Shown here piece after piece: positions 1 through 7,145 of a DNA stretch of 26,585 nucleotides. Each line of letters begins with the position of its first letter. The stretch's first letter is position 1. Under the pieces are notes generated by a model, which saw only the letters and a program-made list of their open reading frames with translations, was not told the DNA's origin and did not search any database. The position numbers were made by a program, and so were the translations under genes. The stretch spans positions 1-26,585 of the forward strand of contig CAXBMB010000049.1 of NCBI GenBank assembly GCA_963976695.1, written 5' to 3'. This DNA is from CAXBMB01 sp963976695. Its GTDB lineage: Bacteria; Pseudomonadota; Alphaproteobacteria; Kiloniellales; DSM-21159.

Positions 1-58
1 CCGGAAGGGCGCCGAGAGGCAGACCAGACAGATTGCGGGCTGATTTGGCGAAGCTCAT
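1..58 (-). CDS. Start of an unidentified gene, cut by the left edge
   Basis: An ATG at 56-58 on the minus strand opens a frame with no stop to the window edge, giving 19 residues that begin MSFAKSARNLSG. An AAGGA ribosome binding site lies about 8 nt upstream of the ATG, which is the main reason for calling it. It would be the next gene after the 228-aa protein at 138-824 on the same strand, with an 80-bp gap. Nineteen residues are too few to assign a family, and the product is unknown. Confidence 0.5.
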   Translation of the reverse strand, partial: MSFAKSARNLSGLPLGALP

Positions 59-110
59 CCGCTGTTTCCTTAATTTACGCGGTTTCGCGCCGTCGTTTCG
101 CGCCGCCGCT

Positions 111-164
111 TCAGCGCGCGGGCTGCGCGTCCGTGATTCAGCGCACGGGTTGCGCGTCGGTGAG
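111..164. repeat. Imperfect tandem duplication of 27 bp spanning a stop codon
   Basis: Units at 111-137 and 138-164 match at 23 of 27 positions. Read on the minus strand, the first-read unit encodes LTDAQPVR and a stop, and the second repeats it out-of-gene as ITDAQPAR and a stop. The unit is a multiple of three, so the copy preserves the frame and gives a spare terminal octapeptide with its own stop codon. Confidence 0.7.
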
Positions 165-824
165 CGCGGCCTGGCGTACGAGATCGGCGGCGAGGGCCGG
201 GCCGTTCAGCCGTTTTTCGAACTGCAGTCGCAAATCGCGCCAGGTGAACGTGATCGAGTTGATCACGATCTCCCGGTCGGCCTGCTTCAACTCCGGCGCA
301 ATCGGGGCCCAGTGATACAGCGCCGCAGGGCTGAGGCTGAACAGCTCCCTGCCCTGGGGTCCGGCGTGCCAGTCCACCTGGGTCAGCCGCTGCTGGAACG
401 CCCGCAAGGCATCGGCGACGGCGAAGCTTTCGATCTGCTGAAACGCCGCCGCGTTGTCGTCCAGGCCCTGCCGGAAGCATCGCAACGCCAGGTCCCGGCG
501 CTGCGCGTCATCCAGGGGTTCATCGCGCAGCGCGCGCGCGGCGGCGAACACCGCCAGATCAGACAGGCAGGCGGCATAGACATGCAGTTTGGCGATGTTG
601 ATCGAGGCGAGGAAGACATCATCCTGGAAAACCGTCGGATAGCGAATGCCCATCCGCGTTTTCAAATAGCCGTAGAGCGTCTTCTGGGCGACGAAGGCGG
701 CGCGCGTGGACACGAAATGGCAGGCCGACTCGCGGCTGTCGATGGCTGCCCAGTCGCGGAATGTTATCCGGCGAACCAGCATTCCCGACAGGAAAAGAAT
801 CGAGGTTTTTAGGGATGAAATCAT
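138..824 (-). CDS. Conserved-looking hypothetical protein, 228 aa
   Basis: I do not recognise this family. The translation reads as a soluble, mostly helical protein with well-mixed composition. The hydrophobic start (MISSLKTSILFLSGMLV) could be an N-terminal helix, but there is no clear signal-peptide cleavage site. Central stretches such as FQDDVFLASINIAKLHVYAA and a tryptophan-containing C-terminal half (YHWAPIAP, ITFTWRDLRLQFEKRL) look like real protein rather than a shadow frame. The ATG at 824 has an AGAGAG purine stretch 11-16 nt upstream; a second in-frame ATG 14 codons later is an alternative start. It is transcribed away from the symporter operon, so 825-1014 is a divergent promoter region. 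The 3' end is duplicated (see the 27-bp repeat). Confidence 0.65.
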   Translation of the reverse strand: MISSLKTSILFLSGMLVRRITFRDWAAIDSRESACHFVSTRAAFVAQKTLYGYLKTRMGIRYPTVFQDDVFLASINIAKLHVYAACLSDLAVFAAARALRDEPLDDAQRRDLALRCFRQGLDDNAAAFQQIESFAVADALRAFQQRLTQVDWHAGPQGRELFSLSPAALYHWAPIAPELKQADREIVINSITFTWRDLRLQFEKRLNGPALAADLVRQAALTDAQPVR

Positions 825-907
825 CGATTTCGGCTCTCTGAATGTTGTCTTTGTTCAACCATTTCAGCGATCTGTCCGGAAATCCACAGCCCCAGACATA
901 AAGGACA

Positions 908-936
908 TTACGATATTTCCCATATTGTAGTATAGT
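908..936 (+). promoter_or_regulatory. Candidate promoter of the symporter operon
   Basis: TTACGA (908-913) and TATAGT (931-936) are separated by 17 bp in the only AT-rich part of the gap between the two divergent genes. The -10 is a fair match to a sigma-70 box, while the -35 is weak. This is a sequence resemblance only. Confidence 0.25.
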
Positions 937-1014
937 CTTCGCCTATTCCTTTATTCACGCCGGGTGCGGGGGCGGGACGGAATAGAAGAAAATAGCGAAC
1001 AGGGGGAAACGACT

Positions 1015-1278
1015 ATGTCCGATAGTAGTTCTGAGTCCCAAAAAACGCACTGGATAAAGACCCGAAATCTTACAATCCTCGTTTTGACGATTTGGCTGAT
1101 TTTTGGTTTTATCCTTCCCTGGAATGCAGAATACCTCAACACGTTCTCTTTTCTCGGCTTTCCGCTTGGCTACTACTTCATTGTCCAGGGGTCATTGCTG
1201 GTGTTTGTGCTGCTGATTTTCTTCCAAAATTGGCGGCAGGACGCGATCGATGACGAAGCTGGCTTTGGCGACGAATAG
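1015..1278 (+). CDS. DUF4212 small subunit of a sodium/solute symporter
   Basis: This 87-aa protein has two predicted transmembrane helices, roughly residues 19-37 and 46-70. The family is known to sit directly upstream of VC_2705-type sodium:solute symporters and is taken to be their small subunit, in the inner membrane. Here the symporter ATG follows the stop by 11 bp, as expected for co-translation. The start was chosen at 1015 because AGGGGGAAA lies 6-14 nt before it; the frame is open further upstream, but those codons (MRGRDGIEEN) precede this ribosome binding site and lack one of their own. The acidic tail (DAIDDEAGFGDE) is typical of a cytoplasmic end. The function as transporter partner is known only by family association. 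Confidence 0.85.
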   Translation: MSDSSSESQKTHWIKTRNLTILVLTIWLIFGFILPWNAEYLNTFSFLGFPLGYYFIVQGSLLVFVLLIFFQNWRQDAIDDEAGFGDE

Positions 1279-1289
1279 GGGGGCGTGAC

Positions 1290-3107
1290 ATGAAAGGCGG
1301 TTTTCTCGACAACCTTGGCCGCGTGTATGCGATCTACACCGGTGGGTTCCTGGTCTTCATACTCTTGATGTCCCTGCTGGAATGGCTCGGCATGAGCGCG
1401 GCGACCATCGGCATTCTTTTCGTCTCCTTCACCATCGCGATCTACGCCTTGATCGGCTGGCTGTCGCGCACCATGCAGGTGGATGCCTACTATGTGGCCG
1501 GGCGGGAAGTGCCCGCGGTGTACAACGGCATGGCCACTGCGGCGGACTGGATGTCCGGCGCGTCCTTTGTCGCCCTTGCCGGCGGCATTTATTTTGGCGG
1601 CTACGGTTACCTTGCCTTCGTCGTCGGCTGGACCGGCGGCTACGTGCTGGTAAATTCGCTGATGGCGCCTTACCTGCGCAAGTTCGGCTGCTATACCGTG
1701 CCCGACTTTGTCGGCACCCGCTATGGCGGCAACCTGGCCCGCTTTCTGGCCGTGGTGATCTTGGTGGTGGCGTCCTTCACCTATGTGACGGCGCAGATCA
1801 ACGCCTCGGGCACCATCGCGGCGCGGGCCCTGGAGATACCCTTCCAGTATGGCGTCTGGTTCGGCCTGCTGGGCATCCTGCTCTGTTCGATGCTGGGTGG
1901 CATGCGGGCGGTGACCTGGACCCAGGTGGCCCAGTATATCGTGCTGATCATCGCCTATGTGGTGCCGGTGGTTTGGATGTCGAACAAGCAAGGTTTCGGC
2001 GTCATCCCGCACTTTACCTATGGTGACGCGGTGGCGCGCATTCAGGAACTGGAACCGTTGGTCGGCCTGGGTATGGCGGCGGTCGATCAGGTGCCCGAGG
2101 GCTTTAAGGGCCTGAAGGTGCTGACCACGCCGCACAACAATCCCACCGGCGGCATGGAAAGCTGGAAGTTCGTGACGCTGGCCTTTTCCATGATGGCCGG
2201 AACGGCGTCGCTGCCGCATATCCTGATGCGCTATTTCACCACCCCGTCGGTGCGTTCGGCGCGGAAGTCGGTGGCTTGGTCGCTGCTGTTCATCTTCCTG
2301 CTCTATTCCACCGCGCCGGCCTTGGCCACCTTGACCAAGCTGCAGCTGCTGGATCCGGAGCTTGCCACGGCGATCATCGGCAAGTCCTTTGCCGCCGTGC
2401 AAAATCTGGACTGGGTGCAGAACTGGGAAAACGTGAAAATGCTGTACCTGGTGGACAGCAACGGCGACGGCATCCTGCAGCTTAATGAGTTCTTCATGCG
2501 CTCCGATATCGTCGTCCTGGCGACACCGGAAATCGCGGGACTGCCTTATGTGATCTCCGGCCTGGTGGCCGCTGGCGGCATGGCCGCGGCCATGTCAACG
2601 GCGGACGGTCTGCTGTTGGCCATCGCCAATGCCTTGAGCCATGATCTCTACTACAAGATCATCGACCCGAAGGCTGACACCCGGTTGCGCCTGATCGTGG
2701 CGCGGGTGCTGTTGATCGGTATCGGCGTGGCGGCGGCGTTGATCGCCACGCTGCAGCTTACCGGTATTCTTGGCGCGGTGGCCTGGGCCTTCTGCTTTGC
2801 GGCCTCCGGCCTGTTCTTTCCGCTGGTTCTTGGAATCTGGTGGAAGCGGGCCAACAAGGAGGGCGCGATCGCCGGCATGGCCTTGGGCTTCACGGCGGGC
2901 ACGGCCTACCTGTACTATGTCTATACAGGAGGCACCCCGTGGTTTGGTATCGATCACCTGCGCTTTGCCATCATCGGCATGCCGGTCAGTCTGGTCTCCA
3001 TGGTCGCCGTCACCTTGATAACGCCGGCGCCGGACGCGGAAACCCAGGCGATGGTTGACGAGGTTCGCATTCCTTCGGGAAGCTCGATCCTTGGGGCCAC
3101 GCACTAG
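1290..3107 (+). CDS. Sodium:solute symporter, VC_2705 subfamily (acetate/organic-acid permease-like)
   Basis: This 605-aa inner-membrane protein has about 13 hydrophobic helices and SSS-family signatures: YYVAGREVPAVYNGMATAADW near residues 68-87, then GTRYGGNLARF and ASLPHILMRYFTTPSVRSAR. It should import a small carboxylate with sodium; acetate-type substrates are the family precedent, but the substrate cannot be read from sequence. Between two C-terminal helices, residues 389-400 form a perfect EF-hand-type loop (D-x-N-x-D-G-x-L-x-x-x-E), immediately before the conserved VVLATPEIAGLPYVISGLVA stretch. Length and order fit the subfamily. It is the second gene of the operon begun by the DUF4212 subunit, and a strong terminator follows 76 bp after the stop. 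Confidence 0.88.
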   Translation: MKGGFLDNLGRVYAIYTGGFLVFILLMSLLEWLGMSAATIGILFVSFTIAIYALIGWLSRTMQVDAYYVAGREVPAVYNGMATAADWMSGASFVALAGGIYFGGYGYLAFVVGWTGGYVLVNSLMAPYLRKFGCYTVPDFVGTRYGGNLARFLAVVILVVASFTYVTAQINASGTIAARALEIPFQYGVWFGLLGILLCSMLGGMRAVTWTQVAQYIVLIIAYVVPVVWMSNKQGFGVIPHFTYGDAVARIQELEPLVGLGMAAVDQVPEGFKGLKVLTTPHNNPTGGMESWKFVTLAFSMMAGTASLPHILMRYFTTPSVRSARKSVAWSLLFIFLLYSTAPALATLTKLQLLDPELATAIIGKSFAAVQNLDWVQNWENVKMLYLVDSNGDGILQLNEFFMRSDIVVLATPEIAGLPYVISGLVAAGGMAAAMSTADGLLLAIANALSHDLYYKIIDPKADTRLRLIVARVLLIGIGVAAALIATLQLTGILGAVAWAFCFAASGLFFPLVLGIWWKRANKEGAIAGMALGFTAGTAYLYYVYTGGTPWFGIDHLRFAIIGMPVSLVSMVAVTLITPAPDAETQAMVDEVRIPSGSSILGATH

Positions 3108-3183
3108 CGTGTGATCGGTTGGACAGAAGTCGTGGCGCTTCGATTTAGCCGTGACGGCGGTTTCAGGTGAAACAGACCGAAAG

Positions 3184-3211
3184 AGGGGGTGGATCTTTTC
3201 CGCCCCCTTTT
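3184..3211 (+). terminator. Intrinsic terminator after the symporter
   Basis: Arms AGGGGGTGGA (3184-3193) and TCCGCCCCCT (3199-3208) form a 10-bp stem with one T-G pair and a 5-nt loop, followed by TTT. It ends the symporter operon only 22 nt before the start codon of the next gene, so it may act as partial terminator or attenuator for that gene. Confidence 0.75.
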
Positions 3212-3219
3212 CCGACAGG

Positions 3220-3233
3220 TTAGGTAAACCTAA
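3220..3233 (+). promoter_or_regulatory. Inverted repeat abutting the YggT-like start codon
   Basis: TTAGGT and ACCTAA face each other across two bases and the second arm touches the ATG at 3234. The AGGT in the first arm is the only Shine-Dalgarno-like sequence, so pairing of the arms would hide it. It could equally be a protein-binding palindrome. Confidence 0.4.
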
Positions 3234-3593
3234 ATGATAGACCCGCTTGCCGTTTTCCCGATTTGGGCCGTGATCATCGACTATATTCTTGGCGTGATAA
3301 TGTGGACCTTGATCGGCCGCTGCGCCATGAACGTCTTTTTGCCACTGGACTCCGATTTCTTTTTCATGAAGGCCTTCGTCAAGCTGACCAACCCGATCCT
3401 GCGGGTGTTTCGGCCGATTACGCCCGGTTTTCTGATTGACCCCCTGGTGCCACTTTTCGTCGCCTGGTTTTTCTTCCTGGTGCGCTTCTACGTGATGCCG
3501 TGGATTCTGGGATATTCGGTCATGGGCATGCTTTCCTTTCCCCTGGAGGGTGAAATTGCCCGGGCGCTATTTGAGCTCTTCTATCAGAAATAG
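3234..3593 (+). CDS. YggT-family-like integral membrane protein
   Basis: This 119-aa protein carries three or four hydrophobic helices (about residues 10-30, 66-86 and 88-104). The middle section, with MKAFVKLTNPILRVFRPITPGFLIDPLVP, resembles the YggT repeat pattern of a P-rich loop between two membrane helices (known pattern: DP...P...lr..iP...DlspL). YggT proteins are poorly characterised; osmotic tolerance and cell-envelope roles have been proposed. It follows the symporter in the same direction but behind a terminator, so it is only loosely coupled. The last codons and the stop lie inside a 14-bp inverted repeat. The family call is by pattern only. Confidence 0.72.
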   Translation: MIDPLAVFPIWAVIIDYILGVIMWTLIGRCAMNVFLPLDSDFFFMKAFVKLTNPILRVFRPITPGFLIDPLVPLFVAWFFFLVRFYVMPWILGYSVMGMLSFPLEGEIARALFELFYQK

Positions 3594-3601
3594 CGCCCGG
3601 G
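3559..3601. repeat. 14-bp perfect inverted repeat over the YggT-like stop codon
   Basis: CCCGGGCGCTATTT (3559-3572) is the exact reverse complement of 3588-3601, with a 15-nt loop. No T run follows on either strand, so it is not a standard intrinsic terminator. It lies between convergent genes and could protect 3' ends or stop readthrough from both sides. Confidence 0.7.
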
Positions 3602-3652
3602 GGCTCGGCGCGCCCTCCTGTGATCCAGTACGGCGATCCGGGCGTTTGGCGC

Positions 3653-5107
3653 TCAGGGATCGGATCTGGCGAACAGGCCGCAGGATTTCGCCGGCGCCGT
3701 CCTGTCGGCGGGCGGCTGCAGGAGATGGCGCGGAAGAACCAGCCGCGCCTTGGTCCCGACGCCAGGCGCGCTGTCGATGACAAGCCGCCCTTGCAGCAGC
3801 CGCGCCAGCTGGTTGGAAAGCGACAGCCCGACGCCGGTTCCCGCGCCGCTGGTCAGGGCGGTCTCGCGGTGTTGATAGAAGGGCTCGAGCACCCGCGCGC
3901 GAACCTCGGGGGACATGCCCACGCCGTTGTCCTCAATCTCGAACGCCAGCTCATCCTGCAGGTCCAGCGACAGGACCACCTGGCCGGCGGCCGGGGTGAA
4001 GCGGTAGGCGTTGGAGAGCAGGTTGAGCAGGATCTGCTTGATCATCAAGGCATCCGAATGGAGCCACAGTTCCGACGGCAGCCGGAAAGAAATTTGCTGT
4101 CCCTTCTTTCGTCGTATCGGCTCCAGCAAGCTGACCACCTGGTTGACGACGGGCACGGCGTCAAAGGTCTCCAGGGAGACATCCTTCTCGTTGGCGGCGA
4201 TTTTTGTCAGGTCGAGAATATCCTTGAGCAGCGCGGAGAGATGGCTGGCGCTTTTATGGATGTCGCCGATGTAGTTCTTGTATCGCTTGTTTTCGACCGG
4301 TCCGAACAGCTCGTTGTTGATGATTTCCGAAAAGCCGATGATGGCGTTCAGCGGGGTGCGGAGTTCATGGCTCATGTTGGCGAGGAACTGGGATTTTCCG
4401 GCGTTGGCGATTTCCGCGTGCTGCCGACTCTTTTCCAGTTCACGGGTGCGCGCCGTCACCAGTCGCTCCAGGTCGCCTCCCAGGGCTGTCAGCTTGCGGT
4501 TCTGGATTAGGAAGAAGATCAGCAGCAAGCTGCCCGAAAACAGGGCGCCGCCGCCCAGGAGAACGGTTTTTTGATAGGCGTCATAGAGCGTCGCGCGCCG
4601 TTGGTTGGCTTGCCTATGCGCGGAATGGGTGACCGCGCGCGACGCGTCGCCCGCGGTTTTGGTCAATGTGTTGAGCTGGCTTGCAATGATTGCGGCCGTG
4701 GCGGGTTGCTTTGCGCCGCCCGCCGCGATGGCCTTGTCGATGGCGATCAAGCTGGCCAAGGCGAGATTGTAATAGGCCTGACTGTTTTCGGCCCGCGCGA
4801 ATTCAACGCCGATGGAGCCGCGGGTCAGGGCGGTTACCCGCGCCCAGAGCACATCCACCCGTTGGCTGAATTCTTCATTCAGGTCCGGGTCGTTGCTGTC
4901 GCCGGCCAGCGCGGTGAAGGCAATGGTCGCCCGCAGCGACTCGCGCTCGAACTGAGACACGTAGTAACTCAAGCTGTCCCGAAACTCCGACTGTTGCCGT
5001 TCCACTTCCTGCTGGAACAGCAACAGCGCCCCCGCCACGCCGATAAACATGGCGACGGTCAGGAGAATCAGAAGTAGCGCCGGCGCTCTGGTCTTGACTC
5101 TAGTCAT
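3653..5107 (-). CDS. Membrane-bound sensor histidine kinase
   Basis: This 484-aa protein has a transmembrane helix at about 9-31, a roughly 150-residue helical periplasmic sensor segment, and a second helix at about 182-201. A short coiled segment leads to a HisKA domain with H-box FLANMSHELRTPLNAIIGFS (phospho-acceptor His247). The HATPase_c domain shows an N-box-like NLLSNAYRF (Asn366), G1 box DNGVGM (393-398) and G2 box GTGVGL (423-428). It is a complete kinase without receiver or HAMP signature that I can see. It overlaps by 8 bp the end of the upstream gene for a secreted molybdopterin-fold protein, which suggests that protein feeds or senses the signal. No response regulator is encoded in the window, so the output partner must be elsewhere. 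Confidence 0.9.
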   Translation of the reverse strand: MTRVKTRAPALLLILLTVAMFIGVAGALLLFQQEVERQQSEFRDSLSYYVSQFERESLRATIAFTALAGDSNDPDLNEEFSQRVDVLWARVTALTRGSIGVEFARAENSQAYYNLALASLIAIDKAIAAGGAKQPATAAIIASQLNTLTKTAGDASRAVTHSAHRQANQRRATLYDAYQKTVLLGGGALFSGSLLLIFFLIQNRKLTALGGDLERLVTARTRELEKSRQHAEIANAGKSQFLANMSHELRTPLNAIIGFSEIINNELFGPVENKRYKNYIGDIHKSASHLSALLKDILDLTKIAANEKDVSLETFDAVPVVNQVVSLLEPIRRKKGQQISFRLPSELWLHSDALMIKQILLNLLSNAYRFTPAAGQVVLSLDLQDELAFEIEDNGVGMSPEVRARVLEPFYQHRETALTSGAGTGVGLSLSNQLARLLQGRLVIDSAPGVGTKARLVLPRHLLQPPADRTAPAKSCGLFARSDP

Positions 5108-5636
5108 TTACCACAAACGACTTCAATTGCCAGATTGAGCGGGAAAAGTAGTTTTCTGTTTGCAGCGTCTTGTCGTCCAGCCAGGGGTAGATCACCCACA
5201 GCGGGCCTCTGTCGCGAATGCCCAGGCGCTGGCCGTTCATCTCCATGGCGAAGATGATCGGGTAGGTTTGGCTGTCGGCGATGGGAATTTCCGTTTGATA
5301 GTCGTTGATGGCGGTGGCGGTCAAGCTGGTTCCGCGGGCCCCCACTTCCGCCAGCAGATCCCTCACCAAGGGGCCGGTGAACCGATTGGCGCCATCGGTC
5401 CAGGGCGTCACCACGGTCAAGCTATGCATGCCCAGCGCTTCCAGCATCTCCCGGTCGAACCGCGCGCCCCCCTCGCCGTTGCGGTGTTCGATCGCGCCGG
5501 ACACGGTCAGGATGATTTTTCCGGTCGGGGGCTTGAGATGGTTGGCCCTGGCGGCGGGGCTGAGCGATAGGGCGGCCAACAGAAGCCCCATCAGAAAGGT
5601 CAAGCGCCCAGCAGGATAGTTTTTGAACGGAAACAT
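5100..5636 (-). CDS. Secreted protein with molybdopterin-oxidoreductase-like (SUOX) fold
   Basis: This 178-aa protein starts with a Sec signal peptide (hydrophobic core FLMGLLLAALSLSPAARA, cleavage near residue 31). The mature part contains the pattern ILTVSGAIEHRN, then RFDREMLEALGMHSLTVVTPWTDGANRFTGPLVRDLL and later PIIFAMEMNGQRLGIRDRGPLWVIYPW. This is the layout of small oxidoreductase molybdopterin-binding domain proteins found in proteobacteria. The cofactor-ligating cysteine of true sulfite-oxidase enzymes is absent: the mature chain has no Cys. It is therefore probably a binding or sensing protein rather than a molybdoenzyme. No clear Shine-Dalgarno precedes the ATG at 5636; an internal Met at residue 16 is less likely because it would shorten the signal peptide. 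Confidence 0.75.
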   Translation of the reverse strand: MFPFKNYPAGRLTFLMGLLLAALSLSPAARANHLKPPTGKIILTVSGAIEHRNGEGGARFDREMLEALGMHSLTVVTPWTDGANRFTGPLVRDLLAEVGARGTSLTATAINDYQTEIPIADSQTYPIIFAMEMNGQRLGIRDRGPLWVIYPWLDDKTLQTENYFSRSIWQLKSFVVND

Positions 5637-5716
5637 AAAAGGGGGTCCACGCGAGAATTGGTCCGGCGAAACTTACGCTAAAGACGTGAAAAAATCTCCC
5701 CTTTCCAGATCGGGCC

Positions 5717-5740
5717 AGCAACAAATTTAGCAACAATTTT
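5717..5740. repeat. Two tandem AT-rich 12-bp units
   Basis: AGCAACAAATTT (5717-5728) and AGCAACAATTTT (5729-5740) match at 11 of 12 positions. They fill the space directly after the MFS stop codon and upstream of the secreted-protein gene, where its promoter would be expected. Function is unknown. Confidence 0.6.
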
Positions 5741-5742
5741 AA

Positions 5743-6999
5743 TCAATTGCGGTCGGGCGACTCCACTGATGCGGAGGCGGCGTGGTAGAGATTCGTCGCT
5801 TCCGGCGAGAGGTTGGCGGTCATGGCGACGGCGGTGATCTGGTGCGACGCGCGGGACTGGCCCTTCCACAGGCGGAACAGACCGGTCATCACCGTCACGC
5901 CCGAGGTGGCGGCGAGAAGATAGAACAGCCCGCCGGGACCATAGGCGGCGATGGCGGCCCCGCCCAGGGTCGGGCCGAAGGACATGCCAACCGCCAGGAT
6001 CAGCACTAGGGTGCCGCTGGCGGCAACCATCTGTCCGGGCTTCAGGTGATCGTTCATGTGGGCCATGCAGATCGAATAGAGCGGCAGGGTCAGACCGCCC
6101 AGCAGGGCCGCCAGGCCGTAGAGCAGGAAGAGGTTCTCGGCCGGGTTCTCCAGCGTGATCAGGAAGAGGCAAATCGGAATGGCGAGCGCCGGCGCGCCGA
6201 CAATCACCAAGCGTCGGTCGATCCGGTCGGAGAGCTTGGCCAGCGGGAACTGAAACAGCATGCCGCCGAAGGTCATAAAGCCGATCAGCCCGCCGATAGC
6301 CCCGTCGGACAGGCCGATGGCGCTGCCGTAGAGGGCCAGCGCCACATAGAGCGCCGATTGGGCGATGCCGTTGAGAAAGCTTCCCGTCAGGCCCATGGGC
6401 GACAGGCGGAACAGCTGCAGCAACGAGATCCTTTCCGGCAGCTCATAGGGCGGGGTGACGGAGGTCGAGACCAACATCGGCACCAGAGAAAAGGAGATCA
6501 GAATGGAGACCACGACGAACAGAAAGATGCCCTCCGGACTGGAGAGGTTAAGCAGCCCCTGTCCGATCATCACCCCGCCGGTCTGGGTGATGAAGTAGAC
6601 GGACAGCAAACTGGCGCGGCTTTTGTTGGTCGCGCTGCTGTTCAGCCAGCTTTCCGCGACGATATAAAGACCGGAAAAGCAGAAGCCGGTGAGCAGGCGC
6701 ATGGCGCCCCAGCTCCAGGGATCGTCGGTCACGAGATGAACCAGGGCCGCCGCGCTGGCGACCGATGCGAAAGCCGCGAAGATCCGAATATGGCCGACCC
6801 GCGCGATCAGCTTGGGCGCCATCAGGCAGCCCAGCAAGGAGCCGACCGGATAGGCCGACTGCATCAAGCCGATCTCCGTCTCGCCAAACCCCAATCCGCC
6901 GGCGCGCAATGTCAGCAGAGTCGCCAACAGCCCGTTGCTGATCATGAGAAGGATCATCCCGGTAAACAGCGGCCAGGATGATCGAATGGCGGCCCACAT
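5743..6999 (-). CDS. MFS transporter, YcaD-like
   Basis: This 418-aa protein has about 12 hydrophobic helices in two halves separated by a short cytoplasmic loop near residues 195-215 (VTPPYELPERISLLQLF). The first half has MRLLTGFCFSGLYIVAESWL, the ESWLN-type signature common in YcaD-like major facilitators. The second half has LAKLSDRIDRRLVI, the MFS D-x-x-D/R-R-R loop. Substrate is unknown. ATG 6999 is supported by GGGAG and AGAGG 5-15 nt upstream. It follows soxG in the same direction after 146 bp with no visible terminator, so cotranscription with the sox operon is possible and would fit import or export of a methylated amine, but that is inference. Confidence 0.85.
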   Translation of the reverse strand: MWAAIRSSWPLFTGMILLMISNGLLATLLTLRAGGLGFGETEIGLMQSAYPVGSLLGCLMAPKLIARVGHIRIFAAFASVASAAALVHLVTDDPWSWGAMRLLTGFCFSGLYIVAESWLNSSATNKSRASLLSVYFITQTGGVMIGQGLLNLSSPEGIFLFVVVSILISFSLVPMLVSTSVTPPYELPERISLLQLFRLSPMGLTGSFLNGIAQSALYVALALYGSAIGLSDGAIGGLIGFMTFGGMLFQFPLAKLSDRIDRRLVIVGAPALAIPICLFLITLENPAENLFLLYGLAALLGGLTLPLYSICMAHMNDHLKPGQMVAASGTLVLILAVGMSFGPTLGGAAIAAYGPGGLFYLLAATSGVTVMTGLFRLWKGQSRASHQITAVAMTANLSPEATNLYHAASASVESPDRN

Positions 7000-7145
7000 G
7001 CCTCTACTCCCGTTGCGGCGGATTCGCGGTCAAATTGGCGGCGGCCGACGGGGGGCGCCAATCAGGGAAGTACGGCATTGTGGGTCGGAGGGGGAAGTGA
7101 AAAATTGTCCTACTGCTAATGAAGTTCGCGGGCTGTCCCTGCGCC

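Noticed and set aside
1173..2402. 409-codon minus-strand frame opposite the symporter
   Set aside because: His/Gln/Arg-rich shadow of a gene with clear membrane helices on the other strand.
3559..3601. Calling the 14-bp dyad an intrinsic terminator
   Set aside because: No T run follows the stem on either strand, so it was listed as a repeat.
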